The notes below the pieces were generated by a model that was not told where the DNA came from, ran no database searches, and was given only the letters and a program-made list of their open reading frames with translations. Shown here piece by piece: positions 1-7,387 of a DNA stretch of 64,000 bases (position 1 is the stretch's first letter; each line of letters begins with the position of its first letter). Both the position numbers and the translations under genes were made by a program. The stretch is from WTGJ01 sp965237765 (GTDB taxonomy: Bacteria; Chloroflexota; Anaerolineae; Aggregatilineales; Phototrophicaceae), in NCBI GenBank assembly GCA_965237765.1, contig OZ250157.1:496001-560000 (forward strand), given 5' to 3'.

Positions 1-2
1 AA

Positions 3-248
3 ACGGGTCTCTTGCATGGCGGCGGGCTGGATCAACTCATCTCGCAAATCATTGGCGTCGTTGCGGTCGCGGCCTTCGTCATCATTGCGGCGGCGATCAT
101 GTTCCGCATCATCGCCGCTACAGTGGGCCTGCGCGCGCCGGAAGACGCGGAAATCTTTGGGCTGGATATCTACGAGCACGGTTTGGTCGCCTACCCCGAA
201 TTCACCAACTCCCCCAGCGAACCGACCCCTCCCCGCTCCCGCAAATAG
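3..248 (+). CDS. amt: Ammonium transporter, C-terminal fragment (cut by window edge)
   Basis: The open frame runs in from the window edge, so only about the last 81 residues are seen. They hold the end of a conserved Amt helix pair (HGGGLDQLISQIIGVVAVAA) followed by a long hydrophobic helix and the cytoplasmic tail GLRAPEDAEIFGLDIYEHG. The pattern LR-x-x-x-E-D-E-x-x-GLD-x-x-EHG is the typical tail of Amt/MEP channels that conduct ammonium across the inner membrane and that PII proteins gate. The next gene, 25 bases downstream on the same strand, is a PII protein, the classic amt-glnK arrangement. The tail ends with a Pro/Ser-rich extension. The apparent ATG/TTG codons near the window start are internal. 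Confidence 0.9.
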   Translation, partial: TGLLHGGGLDQLISQIIGVVAVAAFVIIAAAIMFRIIAATVGLRAPEDAEIFGLDIYEHGLVAYPEFTNSPSEPTPPRSRK

Positions 249-273
249 AAATGGATGAATGGAGGAATCACTG

Positions 274-645
274 ATGATCAAGAAAATCGAGGCCGCCATT
301 CGGCCGGATAAACTGAATGTGGTAATGCAAGCGCTGATTGATACGGGCGCCATCGGCGTAACGGCCATCGAAGTCAAAGGTCGCGGTCGCGAAGGCGGGA
401 TGGAGCTGCAATGGCGCACGGGCACTTACGTCGTCCACCTGCTGCCGCGCGTGCTAATCAGCATCGTTTGTAACGATGAGGATGTGGCGAAAAATGTGGG
501 AGCGATCCGCCAGGCCGCCTATACCGGTGGTAAGGGCGACGGCATCATCTACATCTCGCCGGACGATAGCGTCGTGCGCATCAGCACCGGTGAGGAAGAT
601 ATGGCTGCGCTGAGTTATGTCAGCGAGAATGGCAAGGGCAGTTGA
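274..645 (+). CDS. PII family nitrogen regulator with divergent T-loop
   Basis: A 123-residue protein with the PII fold signature: MIKKIEAAIRPDKL at the N terminus, a T-loop at about residues 37-55, and TGGKGDGIIYI plus RISTGEED near the C terminus. PII trimers bind ATP/ADP and 2-oxoglutarate and plug ammonium channels; the adjacent amt supports this role. ATG 274 is preferred over the in-frame ATG 259 because GGAGG at 261-265 sits 8 bases before it. Aligned by eye to E. coli GlnB, Tyr51 is kept (Tyr52 here), but Gln39 is Glu40, the usual YRGAEY motif is WRTGTY, Lys90 is Ile and Arg103 is Ser. These positions contact nucleotide or 2-oxoglutarate in studied PII proteins, so ligand response may differ. 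Family is certain; subtype is not. Confidence 0.9.
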   Translation: MIKKIEAAIRPDKLNVVMQALIDTGAIGVTAIEVKGRGREGGMELQWRTGTYVVHLLPRVLISIVCNDEDVAKNVGAIRQAAYTGGKGDGIIYISPDDSVVRISTGEEDMAALSYVSENGKGS

Positions 646-688
646 TGGCCCGTTTTTCCTCGCGCTCGCCTTGAACCGCGCTGGTTAA

Positions 689-1141
689 TTAACCTTCGCT
701 GCGCCGCAGGTGGATGGGCTTACGTCCTTCCCAACGGATGTGCTCCGCCAGGCGGCGCAGCTCTTCTTGCCCACTCACGAAATTCGCGAATAGGTTCACA
801 GGAACCAGGCCATCGAGCATCTTAGGCCCCGTGTTGCGATCATAAAAGAACATCAGCTCGCTGAAATCTCGCTCCACATCGATGAAATCCTGCGCGTGCA
901 GGGAAGCGAATCCCAACTCCCAGGGCAGGCAGGTTGTCGTCGCGTTTTCGCGTTCCAGCGGGTGAAAACCCGGCAAGATGAGCGCCAATTCCGCCCCCGA
1001 ATAGGCGGCGTGGTGAAGATGCACATCGAGCGGGAGCAGATCCCATACCAGGGCACAGGTCCGCGGCGCGCGCTCATCCCAGAGCTTTGCCCTCGCCACG
1101 AAACCTTCCGCTGCCGAGTGAAATTCGATAAAGCGTTGCAT
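689..1141 (-). CDS. DUF3830-like protein
   Basis: A 150-residue protein beginning MQRFIEFHSAAEGFVARAKL, followed by an AP-x-T-x-x-x-x-W-x-LLP stretch and a later segment with FFYDRNTGP. This matches my memory of DUF3830, a small cyclophilin-like family with no established biochemical role, often found beside amidohydrolases and creatininases. The start is fixed by a strong AGGAGG 7 bases upstream of ATG 1141. A longer frame reaches further upstream, but that part only shadows the amidohydrolase gene. It is the last gene of a four-gene minus-strand operon, 11 bases after the amidohydrolase stop. Function unknown; context suggests an accessory to catabolism of a cyclic amide, lactone or sugar-acid substrate. 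Confidence 0.7.
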   Translation of the reverse strand: MQRFIEFHSAAEGFVARAKLWDERAPRTCALVWDLLPLDVHLHHAAYSGAELALILPGFHPLERENATTTCLPWELGFASLHAQDFIDVERDFSELMFFYDRNTGPKMLDGLVPVNLFANFVSGQEELRRLAEHIRWEGRKPIHLRRSEG

Positions 1142-1152
1142 GCCAAACCTCC

Positions 1153-1995
1153 TCAATGAATGGTGTAAAGACGACGCGCGTTTTCCCCTAGTATCAGGGC
1201 ACGCTCTTCGCGGCTGAGCGTCGCCAGGCAATCGCGCAAGGCCGCAGCGTGGCGCGCGTATGGCCCTGCCAACGTGGCAACTGGCCAATCCGTCCCCGCG
1301 AGCAAGCGCCGCGGCCCCAACCGCTCCAGCAGACGATCGACGAACGGTTGAATATCCGCCGCCGTCCAATCCCGCCAGCGCTCTGACGGCAAGAGGGCCA
1401 TGAAACCGCTCAGCTTGACATATACCTGTGGCAACGGCGAGATTTGACGCAACATCAAATCCCAGGCGGTCATGCTCTCGGCGGTCGGTTTGCCGAAATG
1501 ATTGATCACCAGCCTCAACTTCGGCATAGCGCGCGCCAAGGCGACCATCGGCTGCCAATGCTCCGTCCCCATTAGCAACTCGAAAAGCAGCCCGCGCCGC
1601 GCCAATTCGCTCAAGCCGTGGCGTATCGATGCCTGTCCGAGCCAATCGCTCGGCTTGCCCTCCAACGGGTCGCGGATACCGCGAAAGAGCGGGCGCGAAC
1701 AGAGGCGATCGAGGCGCGTGGCCAGACGCTCGGAGCCCAAATCAACCCAACCGATCACCGCGCCGACGCATTCTTCCCGATCCGCCAGCTCCAACAACTC
1801 GTCGTTATGCGCGTCATCTTGCGCCAATTGGATGAGCACGGCCCGCACGATGCCCGCTTCGGCCAAACAGGCGCTCAAATCAGCCGGAACGAAATCGCGC
1901 AGCAAGGGTCGCAATTCGGGCGGGCGACCATAATTCTCGTACACCGCGTCATATTGCGAGCGGCGCCAGAGGTGTACGTGCGCATCGACGAGCAT
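1153..1995 (-). CDS. Amidohydrolase family 2 (TIM-barrel) metal-dependent hydrolase
   Basis: About 280 residues starting MLVDAHVHLWRRSQYDAVYE. The N-terminal D-x-H-x-H-L-W motif supplies two metal-binding histidines, a middle LVINHFGKP supplies a barrel His, and LLAGTDWPVATL near the C terminus carries the conserved catalytic Asp. This is the signature of the amidohydrolase_2 group (L-fuconolactonase, 2-pyrone-4,6-dicarboxylate lactonase relatives), which opens lactone or amide rings. ATG 1995 lies 19 bases after the upstream gene stop and starts right at the family N terminus; an alternative ATG at 2040 would overlap the previous gene by 26 bases. The neighbours (creatininase pair, DUF3830) point to a catabolic operon. 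Substrate cannot be told from sequence. Confidence 0.85.
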   Translation of the reverse strand: MLVDAHVHLWRRSQYDAVYENYGRPPELRPLLRDFVPADLSACLAEAGIVRAVLIQLAQDDAHNDELLELADREECVGAVIGWVDLGSERLATRLDRLCSRPLFRGIRDPLEGKPSDWLGQASIRHGLSELARRGLLFELLMGTEHWQPMVALARAMPKLRLVINHFGKPTAESMTAWDLMLRQISPLPQVYVKLSGFMALLPSERWRDWTAADIQPFVDRLLERLGPRRLLAGTDWPVATLAGPYARHAAALRDCLATLSREERALILGENARRLYTIH

Positions 1996-2014
1996 CGTCG
2001 TCACTACGCGTGAA

Positions 2015-2935
2015 TCAGGGGTGGCCGCTACGGTAGGCATCTGGCCGGTAGCGCCCGACTTGAGCTGACTTCGCCTGCATCTCGCGCAGCATGGCTGCGA
2101 ATTTTTCCGCCCAGATTTCGATGAGCGTTTCGCCGAGTTCGGGGGATATTTCACTGCCGCTAGCGGCCGCCGGGGCAGGCGCGAAGCGCGAGTGGCGCAT
2201 GATGGCGCCGACTCCATAGCGGGCATCGCCCAGGAAGCGATAGGGTGGTACTAAATTGCGCGACATATCATCGGTAGCGGTGCTACCTATCAGATCCGGC
2301 CGAAAAGCGCGCAGCAAGGCATAGCGAGCGGCCATCGGCAAATCGCCCTCGCCGCTGGCCTCCCACCAGGGTAATGAGACGAGCGGCGCGACGTTACGTA
2401 AGAAACTGGCGACCGAAACGAAGAAAAATTCAGCATCCGGCCCATTTTCAACGTAATGCGCTGCCGCGTCATAAGCGAAGCCAAAAGCGGTCTGATAACT
2501 GAAACCTTCGCCCGCCATCCGCGGCCCATCCTGGTCTTCATCGGCGGGCGGCTGCGCCTGGATCGTGCCCGTTTTGCCCTGTGCATTCACGAACACATAA
2601 CGCCGAAAGCCCTGGCGATGCAGATCCCGCAAGATGCTCACCAGCAGATCCAGCAGCACGTCCCATGGCAGGTGCAGCGCGTCTGGATGTGTGTTGGGTT
2701 CCTGCGGCGTGCTGAATTCGAAAGGCGGCAAAACCAGCGCGCCCACATCCACCGCAGCGTGGGCCGCACCACGCCGCACGAGACCCTCGACAATATACGC
2801 ATCGCAACCGACGGGAAGCGGCATCGGCCAGGGCACCAGCGAACCCAACGGGATGATGACGATATCGCAGCGCCGCGCGCGTTCCTCAATCGCCGGCCAG
2901 GGCAGCTCCTCGAACATGTAAGGCGCGCCCGTCAT
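2015..2935 (-). CDS. Creatininase-family pseudoenzyme (metal ligands lost)
   Basis: 306 residues with the creatininase fold pattern but without its active-site chemistry. Aligned by eye with the neighbouring canonical paralogue, the ligand loop G-A-M-E-E-H-G-Y-H-L-P-V-G-T-D reads G-S-L-V-P-W-P-M-P-L-P-V-G-C-D (residues 31-45), so the metal-binding Glu and His and a second conserved His are Val, Trp and Pro, while the Asp stays. The NGHGGN motif becomes NAQGKT and the HAGE segment is also lost. An insertion of about 20 residues follows it. The gene overlaps the canonical creatininase by an ATGA, implying coupled translation. A structural or regulatory partner of a hetero-oligomer is a fair inference; independent catalysis of the usual kind is unlikely. 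Confidence 0.8.
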   Translation of the reverse strand: MTGAPYMFEELPWPAIEERARRCDIVIIPLGSLVPWPMPLPVGCDAYIVEGLVRRGAAHAAVDVGALVLPPFEFSTPQEPNTHPDALHLPWDVLLDLLVSILRDLHRQGFRRYVFVNAQGKTGTIQAQPPADEDQDGPRMAGEGFSYQTAFGFAYDAAAHYVENGPDAEFFFVSVASFLRNVAPLVSLPWWEASGEGDLPMAARYALLRAFRPDLIGSTATDDMSRNLVPPYRFLGDARYGVGAIMRHSRFAPAPAAASGSEISPELGETLIEIWAEKFAAMLREMQAKSAQVGRYRPDAYRSGHP

Positions 2936-3732
2936 GATCGTATCTCCGCGGCTGACGCGTCGCCCTGCTGCAATTCGACTAGCATTTCAGCGAAGCGTAG
3001 CACCCATTCCGACACCAGCTCTTCGCCATATTTCTTCGTCCCGCGGTAAGGCCGCCCGCGCGCGCCAATATGCATGGTCTGCCAGCGATTCTGCAAGGCG
3101 CCCACGCCATATTCGTCATCCATCACGAATGCGTACTTGCTCAGGAATTCACCAAACATCTCACCATCCGTGACGCGTTCCATATCCACCAGGTCTTCGC
3201 GCAATGCCAGCATCAGCGAGGTCTCAATTTCGCCGGCATGGCCGACCATCTCATTGTTCGGATCTGTGCTGACCCTCTCCCATAAACCAAGACCAAATGT
3301 GCCGGTGAAGAATAATTCCGCGTCTTCATGTTGCTGGATGAAAGCGCCGCCGACTTGCTTGGGGTAGCCGTTGCCGCCATGGCCATTGGCGATGATGAAA
3401 CGGCGGAAACCACCCCGATACAGCGCCTCGATTTGCGCCAGCAAGAAGCGGATGAGCGTCGGCGGCGAAACGTTCACCGTGCCCGGAAAGCGTCGGGTGC
3501 TCGTCGTGCTGCCATAACGCAGGCAGGGTATGACCACCGCCCCGACCGAATCGGCCACCCTTTCGGCGGCGCGGCGGCACATCTCTTCGATCTGGTAATT
3601 ATCGGTGCCGACCGGTAGGTGATAGCCGTGCTCTTCCATCGCACCAATGGGCAAGATGGCGATGTCGCATTCCGCAACACGCTGCTGGATCTCCACCCAG
3701 CTCATCTCTTTGTAGATTACGCGACGCGGCAT
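2932..3732 (-). CDS. Creatininase family amidohydrolase
   Basis: 266 residues. The motif GAMEEHGYHLPVGTD (residues 30-44) holds the Glu, His and Asp metal ligands, ANGHGGN lies mid-protein, and VGHAGEIETSLML carries the later His/Glu pair. These define the creatininase superfamily, metal-dependent hydrolases of cyclic or linear amides that includes creatinine amidohydrolase, FAPy deformylase and MftE. Length is normal. It is the first gene of the minus-strand operon and its TGA overlaps the ATG of the degenerate paralogue. Upstream lies a divergent intergenic region of about 100 bases with a palindrome. The mixed context (lyase, dehydratase) argues against simple creatinine use. Confidence 0.9.
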   Translation of the reverse strand: MPRRVIYKEMSWVEIQQRVAECDIAILPIGAMEEHGYHLPVGTDNYQIEEMCRRAAERVADSVGAVVIPCLRYGSTTSTRRFPGTVNVSPPTLIRFLLAQIEALYRGGFRRFIIANGHGGNGYPKQVGGAFIQQHEDAELFFTGTFGLGLWERVSTDPNNEMVGHAGEIETSLMLALREDLVDMERVTDGEMFGEFLSKYAFVMDDEYGVGALQNRWQTMHIGARGRPYRGTKKYGEELVSEWVLRFAEMLVELQQGDASAAEIRS

Positions 3733-3777
3733 CGAAACAATCTCGCCTCAAGAGCACGCTCTGGCCGAATGCGCTAG

Positions 3778-3794
3778 CATGAAGTATATTCATG
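3778..3794. promoter_or_regulatory. Palindrome between divergent catabolic operons, putative operator
   Basis: CATGAA-GTATA-TTCATG: two perfect 6-bp arms around an A/T-rich 5-bp centre, in the 104-base gap between the creatininase operon (minus) and the lyase/dehydratase operon (plus). The size and position suit a dimeric repressor of the GntR or LacI kind, but no regulator gene is adjacent. Inference only. Confidence 0.4.
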
Positions 3795-3836
3795 ACTGGA
3801 AACTTGGCTGGTCGCAAACAATAGGAGAATTAACGC

Positions 3837-4757
3837 ATGGCTTCGGCTGCGCCCCCCATCCACGGCATCTTTCCGGCGATGTTGACGATGTTCACAGCGA
3901 CCGGCGAGCTGGATTTGCCGGCCACGGCGGATCATGCCGATTGGCTCATCGGCGCTGGCGTCCATGGCCTGGTCGTGGCGGGGACATCGGGCGAATTCAT
4001 CGCCATGACCACAGACGAGCGTCGCGCGCTTATCACCGCTGTCGTCGGGGCGGCGGCCGGTCGCGTCCCCGTCTACGCCTGCACCAGCGCCTATAGCGAC
4101 CGCGCAACTATCGAGTTGACAGAATTCGCGGAAGGGAGCGGTGTAGATGGCGCTGTCCTCTTGCCACCCATCTACCAGAAGCCACCCAAAACGGCAATTG
4201 CGAATCACTTCCGTGTCATCCGCCGCAACACCTCGTTGCCATTGATGTATTACGACAACCCCGCCTATGCTGGCACGGTGGAGCTGAACGCTTGGGAGGT
4301 CGCCGCGCTGGTCGAAGAGGGCGTCTTCCAGAGCATCAAACACACCTTCGCCAGCAATGCCGGCATCCACGACCTGCGCTACCTCTGCCCGGATCAATTT
4401 CGCGTCTTCCATGGTGGATTCCGTACAGCGCTCGAGGGGTTGGCGGCGGGCGCGCATGGCTGGATCAGCGGCTTCCTCAACGCGCTGCCGGAGCGCGCTG
4501 TCGCCTTATACAACGCGCTCTGTGTGTCGGGCGATCTGCGGCGCGGCCAGGAGATCTGGCGCGAAATCATCCCCTACACCCATCTCTTTTACGCGCCGGA
4601 AGGGCTGGGCGCGGCGGCAAACGACCTGGCAATCTGGCGTTGCGTGCTCGAATTGCGCGGCCGTCACGGCGGTTACTCGCGCCCTCCCTTTTACCCGCTG
4701 GACGAGGCGCAACGCGCGCAGGTCTGCGCCACTTTTCGCCCGACGGAAAGTAGTTAA
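3837..4757 (+). CDS. Dihydrodipicolinate synthase/N-acetylneuraminate lyase family protein
   Basis: 306 residues forming a class I aldolase TIM barrel. GTSGEF (49-54) matches the GTTGE loop that binds the pyruvyl carboxylate, YYDNP (138-142) holds the proton-relay Tyr139, and SIKHTF holds the Schiff-base Lys168. The family makes or breaks C-C bonds via pyruvate, or dehydrates sugar acids such as 5-keto-4-deoxyglucarate. An enolase-superfamily dehydratase follows 15 bases later, a pairing typical of hexuronate or aldarate degradation, so sugar-acid catabolism is likelier than lysine synthesis. AGGAG at 3823-3827 precedes ATG 3837. Confidence 0.9.
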   Translation: MASAAPPIHGIFPAMLTMFTATGELDLPATADHADWLIGAGVHGLVVAGTSGEFIAMTTDERRALITAVVGAAAGRVPVYACTSAYSDRATIELTEFAEGSGVDGAVLLPPIYQKPPKTAIANHFRVIRRNTSLPLMYYDNPAYAGTVELNAWEVAALVEEGVFQSIKHTFASNAGIHDLRYLCPDQFRVFHGGFRTALEGLAAGAHGWISGFLNALPERAVALYNALCVSGDLRRGQEIWREIIPYTHLFYAPEGLGAAANDLAIWRCVLELRGRHGGYSRPPFYPLDEAQRAQVCATFRPTESS

Positions 4758-4772
4758 AGAAAGCCCTCATTC

Positions 4773-5951
4773 ATGCGCATAACCGCCATCCGAAGCCACA
4801 TCGTTTCGTTGGGTTTCCGCAACGGTATCTTCACCGAAATCGAGACGGACGCGGGCATCGTCGGTTATTCCGAGACGGTGCTCAAGCGCCTTTCGCGCAC
4901 GATTGCGACGGGCATCACGGAGCTTGGGCATACGTTGATCGGGCAAGACCCGCGGCGTGTCGAAGACCATTACGAGAAACTCTATCGCGATTCCTTCTGG
5001 GTGGGCGGGCCGATGCACGCCAGCATTATCAGCGCGCTGGAGATTGCTCTCTGGGATATCCTGGGTAAGGAGTTGGGTCTTCCGCTCTATCGCCTCTTCG
5101 GCGGGCCAACGCGTGACCGCGTGCTCCTCTACGCGCATTGCCAAAGCGGCGATTCGCCAGCGCAATTCGCTTCTAATGCGCGCGCGCGCCAGCGGGAAGG
5201 CTACCGCGCCATCAAGACCACCCTTCCCCGCTTTTACGGCGCCGGCCAGGGAACAGGCGCCGCTTATTCAGGCACGCGCGGTCAAATCGACCGCAGCCTG
5301 AAGGAGACAGAATTCCTTTCGCCCGGTACCCTCGCGGAAATCGCGCAGTATTTCGCGGCGGCGCGGGATGCCGTGGGCGCAGAAATGGGCCTGGCGCTCG
5401 ATTGCCATGGCCGCCTTAGCCCCGCCAACGCCGCGCGCCTGGCCGAAGCGCTGGCACCCTATCAGCTTCTCTTCCTCGAAGAGCCGGTACCGCCGGAGGA
5501 TGTGGGTGCGCTGGCCTGGGTGACGGCGCGCAGCCCCCTGCCCATCGCAGCAGGTGAGCGCAGCGCCACCATCTACGACGCCGCCCACCTCATGGAGCAA
5601 CGCGCGGTGAGCATTTATCAACCCGATGTAGTGAATTGCGGCGGCCTCTCCCAGGCGCGCAAGATGGCCGCCATCGCCGAAGCCCACTACGTTAGCGTCG
5701 CCCCGCACAACCCTAACGGCGCGATGTGCAGCGCCGCCAGCCTGCAACTCGCGGCCAGCATCCCCAATTTCTACATGCTGGAGACGATCGGTTCAGAAGA
5801 AGACGCGGCGCGCTTCGGCGAAATTGTCGATCAGCCGCTGGTCATCGAAGATGGTCACTGGCTACTGCCCGATGCGCCCGGGCTTGGCATGAATTTGCGA
5901 CGCTCGGCGTTGAAAAAATACCCTGGCGAGACCTTTACAGGTTATCGCTGA
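4773..5951 (+). CDS. Mandelate racemase/muconate lactonizing enzyme family, sugar-acid dehydratase-like
   Basis: 392 residues of the enolase superfamily. The N-terminal capping domain spans about 1-115; the barrel carries metal ligands Asp210 (in ALDCHGR), Glu236 (FLEEPVPPED) and Glu262 (AAGERS), with His212 and His312 (APHNPNG) as probable acid/base residues. The D-x-H plus late HN-P-x-G pattern matches the galactonate/gluconate dehydratase group rather than muconate cycloisomerases. These enzymes take water from acid sugars to yield 2-keto-3-deoxy acids, which the preceding lyase could process. Translated from the same transcript as the lyase. Exact sugar acid unknown. Confidence 0.85.
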   Translation: MRITAIRSHIVSLGFRNGIFTEIETDAGIVGYSETVLKRLSRTIATGITELGHTLIGQDPRRVEDHYEKLYRDSFWVGGPMHASIISALEIALWDILGKELGLPLYRLFGGPTRDRVLLYAHCQSGDSPAQFASNARARQREGYRAIKTTLPRFYGAGQGTGAAYSGTRGQIDRSLKETEFLSPGTLAEIAQYFAAARDAVGAEMGLALDCHGRLSPANAARLAEALAPYQLLFLEEPVPPEDVGALAWVTARSPLPIAAGERSATIYDAAHLMEQRAVSIYQPDVVNCGGLSQARKMAAIAEAHYVSVAPHNPNGAMCSAASLQLAASIPNFYMLETIGSEEDAARFGEIVDQPLVIEDGHWLLPDAPGLGMNLRRSALKKYPGETFTGYR

Positions 5952-5963
5952 TCGCAGCTGATC

Positions 5964-6170
5964 TCATTCCAGGAACAACTCATAGCCTGAGCGTTCGACC
6001 CAATCGGCGCCGAGGAGGAAATCCTCTTCATCCATGGCCAGCGCTTGCATCGTCTCTGTTTCCGTGAGCAGGGCGCCGCCTGATTCCTCGTACCAGGTGA
6101 TGAGGTAATCGATGATGATGCCGCCGAAGAGGGCGGCTTCCGCATCTCGCAAATCGGTAACGTCGTGCAT
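5964..6170 (-). CDS. Small acidic hypothetical protein
   Basis: 68 residues, rich in Glu/Asp, with a helix-like middle (AALFGGIIIDYLITWYEES) and C terminus GADWVERSGYELFLE. ATG 6170 has AGGTGG 8 bases upstream; a GTG at 6182 is the alternative. I recognise no family. It lies alone on the minus strand between the dehydratase and the hydroxyacid dehydrogenase gene, and would be read in the same direction as the latter, 97 bases after that gene starts losing coding frame (6171-6267 holds no gene). Amino-acid composition looks protein-like, so I keep it with modest confidence. Confidence 0.5.
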   Translation of the reverse strand: MHDVTDLRDAEAALFGGIIIDYLITWYEESGGALLTETETMQALAMDEEDFLLGADWVERSGYELFLE

Positions 6171-6267
6171 CGTCAGATCCACCTACGCTTCCACAGCTTT
6201 GCCGTCGCGCACCCTCCGATGGATTGTATACCTTTTGTGCGCCGGTTGGCAAGCAGCGCCGCTGATT

Positions 6268-7227
6268 TCACGCCTGCATCACTTCCGGATTGCAGACGTT
6301 TTCGCAGCGTCCCTCGCCCAGCGCAGCGATGAGCGTTTCCGCCGCCGCGCGCGCTACAGCCACCTGCACCTCTGCCGCGCTGGCCGCCAGGTGTGGGGTA
6401 TGAATCACGCGAGGGTGGCCGAATAAGGCATGGTCTGCGGGCGGGGGTTCCTGCGCATAAACGTCGATTGCCGCGCCCGCAATCTGGCCGCTTTCCAGCG
6501 CCGCTGCCAGATCCGCCGTCTCGATGAGAGCGCCGCGCGCCGCGTTCACGATGCGCGCGCCAGGCTTCATCTGCGCGATGCACACCGCATTCACGATGCT
6601 ACGCGTGCTCTCGTTTACTTCCGCGTGTAATGATAAGAAATCGGCTTCCGCCCAAAGCGACGCAAGTGATACGGATTCTGCGCCTTGCTCAGCGAAGACG
6701 GTCGGTGGCAAGAAGGGGTCGTGCGCGAGGATGCGCATGCCCATAGCGCGCGCGCGCGCCGCCACCGCCTGCCCGATGCGCCCAAAGCCATATAGTCCCA
6801 GGGTCTTGCCGCTGAGCGTTACGCCCATGTAGCGTTGGCGATTCCACTCACCCGCTTTCATACTGGCGTGGGATTGTGGGATGTGCCGCGCGAGCGCAAT
6901 CAGCAAGCCAATGGTGAATTCGGCCACCGCGAGCGTATTGGCGCCGGGCGTATTCATCACGATGACCCGGCGCTCCGTTGCCGCGGCCAAATCCACATTA
7001 TCCACGCCGGCACCGGCACGAACGACGTAGCGCAACCGTCGCGCCGCGCGCAGCAATTCGGCGTCGACCTGTGTGGCGCTGCGCACGATGAGGGCCGTCG
7101 CTTTGGGGATGGCCGCCAGCGTTTGCGCGCGGCCGAGCTGTCCGTCCGTCATGACCTCGTGGCCCGCCGCGCGCAAGAGTTCTGACGCCAGCGCATCCAC
7201 GCGATCGGGGATGAGCGTGATGAGCAT
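6268..7227 (-). CDS. D-isomer-specific 2-hydroxyacid dehydrogenase (phosphoglycerate dehydrogenase-like)
   Basis: 319 residues with the two-domain layout of the family: substrate domain halves at both ends, NAD domain in the centre. GFGRIG (148-152 region) binds NAD; catalytic Arg231 (NAARGALI), Glu260 (DVYAQEPP) and His279 (HTPHLAAS) are all present. It lacks an ACT or ASB regulatory domain, as do short SerA-type and hydroxypyruvate/glyoxylate reductase enzymes. It oxidises or reduces 2-hydroxy/2-keto acids with NAD(H). Next to the sugar-acid island it may handle a 2-keto or hydroxy acid product rather than make serine; both remain possible. Confidence 0.85.
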   Translation of the reverse strand: MLITLIPDRVDALASELLRAAGHEVMTDGQLGRAQTLAAIPKATALIVRSATQVDAELLRAARRLRYVVRAGAGVDNVDLAAATERRVIVMNTPGANTLAVAEFTIGLLIALARHIPQSHASMKAGEWNRQRYMGVTLSGKTLGLYGFGRIGQAVAARARAMGMRILAHDPFLPPTVFAEQGAESVSLASLWAEADFLSLHAEVNESTRSIVNAVCIAQMKPGARIVNAARGALIETADLAAALESGQIAGAAIDVYAQEPPPADHALFGHPRVIHTPHLAASAAEVQVAVARAAAETLIAALGEGRCENVCNPEVMQA

Positions 7228-7387
7228 CGCCGCGCTTCCTACCTTCGCCTACTCGAGAATCGCCGTCCCATGTTAGCGATGACATGCCTTGCCCGATAGC
7301 CCCGGTCAGCGCCTTCCCCCTATACCACGGCGCCCCCAGCCACTAGACTGGCGCATTCAAATGCGCGCGGACAGCAGAGGATATGCG

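Noticed and set aside
274..645. Loss of the uridylylation tyrosine in the PII protein
   Set aside because: First impression only: counting residues shows that Tyr52 here aligns with Tyr51 of E. coli GlnB.
683..694. GGTTAATTAACC palindrome as terminator or operator
   Set aside because: It overlaps the stop codon of the DUF3830 gene, has no loop and no T-tract, and sits between convergent genes, so a regulatory role is not supported.
1142..1645. N-terminal extension of the DUF3830 frame
   Set aside because: It is antisense-free but out of frame with the real amidohydrolase on the same strand and has no family likeness; AGGAGG before ATG 1141 marks the true start.
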